DNA of 64,000 nucleotides from Heterobasidion occidentale (Eukaryota > Basidiomycota > Agaricomycetes > Russulales > Bondarzewiaceae), in the NCBI GenBank assembly GCA_039111635.1, contig JBCAQO010000010.1, forward strand, positions 1,364,001 to 1,428,000, written 5' to 3'. Each line of letters opens with the position of its first letter. Position 1 is the first letter of the stretch. The position numbers and the translations under genes are program-made. Below, piece after piece: positions 59,653 through 64,000 of the stretch. Under the pieces are notes generated by a model that saw nothing but the letters and a program-made list of their open reading frames with translations, was not told the DNA's origin and ran no database searches.

Positions 59653-60639
59653 TCAGAGACGGACAGGCAAGTATGCCAAGATGGTGAGCAAGATCATTGA
59701 TGAAGCAAGGGTGATAAAAAAGGGTGGTTGTTCAATTCGGCAAGCAGGGCTCGTTGCCGCCGCCGCGTTGGAATTGCCAGACACGTTCGTAGGTATGGAG
59801 GATTTGGAGCTGGTGACCGTGTTAAACCCTGACGAAGTAGCGGCCGTGGCAATAGAAACAATTCCCGAGAGGGTGGTCGTCTGGATTGGCGCTTGCGAAG
59901 CTGTGAGGACAGCGCTTGGTATGGGGATAGTCGAGGTGAGCGAGGCGACTGGAGACCCAAACGATCCGCTCATCTGGTCAATCCTGAGTCATGCATAGCA
60001 TCAGTGAGAAGAAAGCGTATAAGAAATCATAGACACAGACGAGAAGTTTGGGGTGAACGATATGTACGGCTGTGAGTTATTCTTGACCTCAGTTGAGAAG
60101 AACGCGACGAAACTATACACAATTCAGCCAAAATACGCTATGCATGTTCAATGCGCTTACTAGGCGTTCGAGTTGGGCCCCGCGTTTGGATTGGGCTGGT
60201 TATGTGATGTGGTGGAATCGGTTAGTTGACAGACAGATATTACGAAGTGACTGACCGTGAAAGTCAACGAGTGGTTAAGCGAGACATCGATGGGCTCAAT
60301 TTGTTGCAATAATTGCTAAGCAGGAGCATGAGATGCGGCATTTGCTCCATCACGGAGCAAGTTGTAGCTTACCATCTCGCCTGTATAAAGACCAACGGTA
60401 CAGATCCCGAGATCGCTCAGCAGTGGACGTTGACCATTATCCAGCCATTCAATTGTACAATCCTGACCCGCATGGCAAGTTGTGGTTGTTGTAGGATTGA
60501 CGACCTAGAACAATGAGTGAGAAATACAGATGTCGTGCTGGACCCGTGGATCGAAACCCACATAAAACGCTCCCAACACAGAGGATACTAGTGAGTTCAA
60601 GACCAGCAGGAGTAACGATGTACAACATGTGAGATGCAT
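59653..60639 (-). CDS. Ser/Thr-rich GPI-anchored cell-surface protein
   Basis: Six exons (complement): 60562..60639, 60373..60504, 60256..60315, 60161..60195, 60041..60112, 59653..59983; 235 residues. The signal peptide is TSLLLLVLNSLVSSVLGAFY. The beta-sandwich-like domain contains TCHAGQDCTIEWLDNGQRP, GICTVGLYTG, IEPIDVSLNHSLTFT and NPNAGPNS. A Ser/Thr/Ala linker (about residues 150-205) leads to a C-terminal hydrophobic tail (FFITLASSMILLTILAYL), as expected for GPI attachment. This matches uncharacterised Agaricomycete GPI-anchored Ser-Thr-rich proteins related to the Kre9/Knh1 type. It is a paralogue of the gene at 61462, head-to-head 820 bp apart. Confidence 0.85.
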
Positions 60640-61461
60640 TCCCTGTGTGAAGCGAAAGGTATTCAGTACGGTTACAGGAGAAAAGTGATCGCAAAGCAAA
60701 GACGATTAGGCTCAGCCCAACGAATACGTGACAGAACAAGGGAAAACACAGATGAAGCGCAGAGCTGCTGAACGTGTTGTACGCGATGACGGTTGTCAAC
60801 CTAGCTGCTAGTTGCCTTGTTGAGCATCGTGAGAAATGTTCGTCATATTATGTGATTTTAGCTTTGAGACTCACTACTATGACTCACTTCGATCGACCAC
60901 CATGGTACAGGCATCGTCTCATCAGATATGCTTAGTTCAATGTGGATCAGGCTAGATCTCTAGTGGATCTGAAAAAGTCTGAAAAGCATGTTGTGTGGTT
61001 CATGGCATCATAGTGCATCAAAACTACAATCACGGTTATGTTTTTAAATGGAGTTGAAACGGATAGGTAGATTACGCATCATCGCTTCGTCAGGCACTTC
61101 AGACTTCATTGCAGCTTTGCAGGCTTGTCCGATGCTCACCAGCACCCAGTGGAAATGTCACTCAATTTCCTCACGGACCTTGGTTGTTTGCTTGAGTTGC
61201 AACGGAACCGGAGTTTTCTCTCGTTTTCTGTCTTCTGTGATGAGCCGCGCAGGACTTCCGCTCTGGAATTCCAGGCACCAGTGCGCCAAGGTCTAAATTT
61301 GGTTTCAGATAGACCCTGACGGACCCGAGTCTGTTTTACTTATAAACCTCCCGAGGTTCTCCGTCTCCCCATCTTGAGCTCCCCTCAATCATCGTGTCCG
61401 TCGTCCCACACGTTCTCTACACCCACCTTCTTTTTTGCCCACAACACAACCCGTCTCAACA
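60640..61461. other. Shared upstream region of two GPI-anchored paralogues
   Basis: No gene seen; 822 bp between two divergent start codons (60639 and 61462). A TATA-like TTATAAACC lies at about 61341, 120 bp before the right gene. CT-rich DNA follows up to its ATG, typical of well-expressed fungal genes. Confidence 0.45.
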
Positions 61462-62380
61462 ATGTTCTCCTCGACGGTCGCCCTCGTTCTTGCCTTCGCT
61501 GCTCCTTCGGCTTTCGCCACTGTTTTCGTGCGCTAAGTTGCTTTCAAATGAGTCGATTGTCCCGTCTGATTTTTTCACGGTGATTTTTTTAGACCACTTC
61601 GCCGGTCGCTTCCACTTCTTGGGCAGCGGGACAGCCCGTCACTGTTAGCTGGCAAGATGATGGCTCCGCTCCCACCCTAGCATCCTTTGGCGCCGCATCT
61701 GTTGGCATCTATGCTGGAAGCGTGCAGCAACAGGTAAGATATATCATTATTTTATGTGCTAATTTTTGCTCAACTAGTCTCTGCTAGACTCTCCTCCAGC
61801 TTATCGTCCCCAGCGTGGATGTTTCGACCACCAGCTCCGTCCAGTTCACTCCGGATCCTACCATTGGTCCGAACGGTAGCGAATAGTAAGTATCCCTCAT
61901 AGTTTCTCCGCGTTCAGGCAGTTATAAATCGTCTTGCAGCTTCCTTCGTTTTACATCTCTCAACCTGAAGGACACGACAAGCTCTCAGTATCCTGCTGAG
62001 GCCTTCACAGCTAAATTCGCGTCCGTAGTATTTCCGACTTTGCCATATACTTTCCTGATTTATTGACCGTGTGGGTATACAGTATGACTGGCATGACTGG
62101 AACCTTCAACGCGACTGTGCAAGCACAGATCGCCAATGCTGCCTCAGCATCTGCTGCCCCGTCTGCTGCAACTTCTGCTGCCGCATCTGCGACGAGCGCT
62201 GTTGCGAGCTCGTCGCACGCATCCTCATCAGCTGCTTCCAAGACAGGGTCGTCCACTGCTTCTGCAAGCTCCTCCGCCAAGGCGCAGAACGCCAGCTCCA
62301 GCGGTGCAGGTCACGTCGTGGTTTCAAGCGTGCTCGGAGCTGTCGGTGTTGCCGTCGCAGCATCGACTCTCTTTTTCTAA
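61462..62380 (+). CDS. Ser/Thr-rich GPI-anchored cell-surface protein, second paralogue
   Basis: Five exons: 61462..61527, 61593..61733, 61788..61885, 61940..62020, 62083..62380; 227 residues. The signal peptide is MFSSTVALVLAFAAPSAFA. The same domain as its neighbour follows: AGQPVTVSWQDDGSAPTLA, VGIYAG, LQLIVPSVDVS, VQFTPDPTIGPNGSEY and FLRFTSLNL. A ~75-residue Ala/Ser linker ends in a hydrophobic GPI-signal-like tail (VLGAVGVAVAASTLFF). Unlike the left copy it has no Cys pair in the domain. Probable wall or membrane surface protein; function unknown. Confidence 0.88.
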
Positions 62381-63302
62381 TCGGGTCTATATCCTCTTTT
62401 TACTTGATAGTGGTTTTCTTCTCTAATTTTGGATTGTGCGGTGTTACATGTACGTACGCTTTGACTTTCGAGCTACAGAGTGTTCTCTCTACCCGACTAG
62501 TCTCATCGAACTATCGGATGTTCCAGCCGTCGCGCTTGACAATAAGGTTGTTTTACACTCTCAAGAGACGGTTCTCAAGTGATCTAAGTATACGTGTCGT
62601 CGTTATATTTCAGGATGAGAATCTAGAGACAACTCCCCTTCGTCTTGCTGTGGGACTTTCCATCTCAAGCATGAGTGGCAGCAATTCGAAGGCACGCCGG
62701 CGCCGACGTTACCACAAAAGGCAACAACAATATTTCAACTAATTAAATCTCATCAGTTTGATCTTCTGTGCTGCGGCTTTTGCAATGCGCATCCATCCAG
62801 ATCCATCCAGTATCATTCCGAGAGCACTCAAAAGGTACTGCCGGCGTTTTCTCCTGTCTAATACCTTGGTCCCATCCGCTATTGACTGTGCCCAATCTGT
62901 GCCCCACAGCGCTCTTGTGACCGGCACGGATATCCGGTTTTCTTGCAGACATCGTCGCCCATCGTCACTTGCGATTGGAAGCTTTTCTAGTGTGACCGGT
63001 CATCTGAGCTATATGTGATTGTGGGTTCCCCCAGGTTCCCCTTCCCCTCTGGCCCTTTCTGGGAGATCTGTTTAGCGCTCGTCACTGAAAATCATGCCCT
63101 ATCGCGCAGTCTTCGCACCTTTAGAGAACCTCGAGTCCCATGACCTCTGCGGCAGAAACGCACCCTGCCGGTAGGCCACCTCGCCCCTGCCTCGGTCTTC
63201 TTCCCCGCAATCGGACTCGTGGTATAAAATCTGGGGCAGACTGTTTGCGGAGTCAAGCAAGGCTTGGCCCTTCCTTTCCTTCTCCCTATTCTCTCCTCCA
63301 TC
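62381..63302. other. Intergenic upstream of the transporter
   Basis: No supported gene. Purine/pyrimidine composition is unremarkable. Confidence 0.45.
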
Positions 63303-64000
63303 ATGGTTGGCGAACCTAGTCAGCGCCTCGATCTTGACGTTGAAAAGGTACAGGTCGAAGAGAGGGAGCAGGAGAAAGCCAATGCGGAGGGGACGTTGTA
63401 TCAGTCTCAGCTTGGTGAAAAGGCGATCCGCAAGCACTTCTTCTCTCCGCTCGATCCTGCCTTTGCGGAGGCCGTGCACAAGGATGCGGAGGGTGTGCAG
63501 TACACCGAAGCAGAAGAAGTGAGTGCTCGCCGCAATACCGATTAGCAAGAGGCAGCTTCTCATGCGGTGTCACCGGAAATAGAAAGCTGTCAGGCATAAA
63601 ATCGACTTGCGTGTTCTTTCGTTAGTGGTCTGCAGTTATATCTGTACGTCTCCATATTCATCTGCCAGAATCAATGCTAACATCGCATGAGACAGTCAAT
63701 CAATTCGGTGAGCTCAGGGTAATGATATCAAGCGAGGGGTATTCTTAATCACGTCTCACAGATCGAACAAACATGTGCGCTCATATATATTTGAGTTGGC
63801 TTTGATGAAATTGACATCCACTGCTCAGCGGAAACGCACATGTTCTTCCAGCCTTCAATGCCAACTTTGTGAGTGCCGTATTATTTTAAAAGCATAGTTC
63901 TCAAGCCATTTTCCATAGGGGATCACAAATAATAACAAATGGACACTCGCTCTCAGTATCTTTTATGTTGGATACTGCAAGTCAAGGAGTCTTTTGAACG
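63303..64000 (+). CDS. MFS transporter, allantoate permease (DAL5-like) family, right-truncated
   Basis: Exons: 63303..63518, 63583..63643, 63696..63707 (12 nt), 63762..63774 (13 nt), 63829..63868, 63919..>64000. The first 70 residues are charged and cytosolic. Joined exons then give KAVRHKIDLRVL, SLVVCSYIFNQFDRTN, IGNAHV and the start of the next helix (WTLALSIFYVGY). The family pattern RxKIDxRxLP...LNxLDRxNIGNA marks anion:cation symporters of the allantoate/nicotinate/pantothenate type. Two successive microexons of 12 and 13 nt code most of the NQFDRTN motif. Only the first membrane helices are inside the window, so substrate cannot be inferred. Confidence 0.85.

Noticed and set aside
59567..59998. 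Plus-strand 143-codon frame
   Set aside because: It is antisense to the last exon of the GPI-anchored protein, whose signal peptide, domain and tail are clear.

Overview
The window is nuclear DNA of a filamentous basidiomycete, most likely an Agaricomycete. Genes are dense, on both strands, and cut by many short introns (about 41-110 nt, mostly 48-70) with compact GT...AG borders. The content fits: a fungal Zn2Cys6 regulator, a lytic polysaccharide monooxygenase (AA9), GPI-anchored Ser/Thr-rich surface proteins, an allantoate-permease-like transporter and fungal FOL1, SEC11, PPX1 and DUF1774 homologues. I recognise no species. All exon borders were read by eye from splice signals, reading frame and remembered family features; no search was run.

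Layout. 1-2511: left-truncated Ser/Pro-rich gene (-). 3064-6375: element-like block with terminal inverted repeats around a G-rich minisatellite, followed by a tRNA-Leu(AAG). 7123-12304: protein kinase (-), small unknown gene (-), DUF1774 membrane protein (+). 13051-13995: short inverted-repeat element. 14534-16513: three small conserved genes, RCF1 (+), URM1 (-) and ISD11 (+), the last two divergent. 17105-26243: kinase-like protein with altered catalytic motifs, degenerate zinc-finger protein, coiled-coil protein, exopolyphosphatase PPX1. 27170-28906: poorly resolved secreted or membrane genes. 29399-36418: MCM4, a molybdopterin-binding-domain protein, an Obg/MTG2-type GTPase. 37593-43986: a bHLH and a Zn2Cys6 transcription factor. 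44781-51335: SEC11, EMC2, trifunctional folate enzyme FOL1, ribosomal protein eS30. 52529-58086: F-box protein, ORC3, unknown small gene. 58246-64000: secretome-type cluster of a damaged AA9 gene, two divergent GPI-anchored paralogues and a right-truncated transporter.

How the genes relate. Most are single-copy housekeeping genes: DNA replication (MCM4, ORC3), ER protein biogenesis (SEC11, EMC2), mitochondrial function (RCF1, ISD11, MTG2-like), folate, polyphosphate and sulfur transfer. Several pairs are divergent over 90-190 bp and probably share promoters: URM1/ISD11, EMC2/FOL1, the molybdopterin-binding protein/Obg, and the small gene at 58086/AA9. URM1/ISD11 is notable because both depend on the cysteine desulfurase Nfs1.

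Unusual points are the two transposon-like blocks, GC-AG introns in ISD11 and eS30, two consecutive microexons in the transporter, kinase-like and zinc-finger proteins with lost signature residues, and a recurring pattern of single-base deletions inside otherwise conserved genes (AA9, Obg, Zn2Cys6, perhaps bHLH), which points to assembly error or gene decay. I found no convincing wholly new biological system. The best candidates for something undescribed are the 3.3 kb minisatellite-bearing element and the HAD/DFE kinase.
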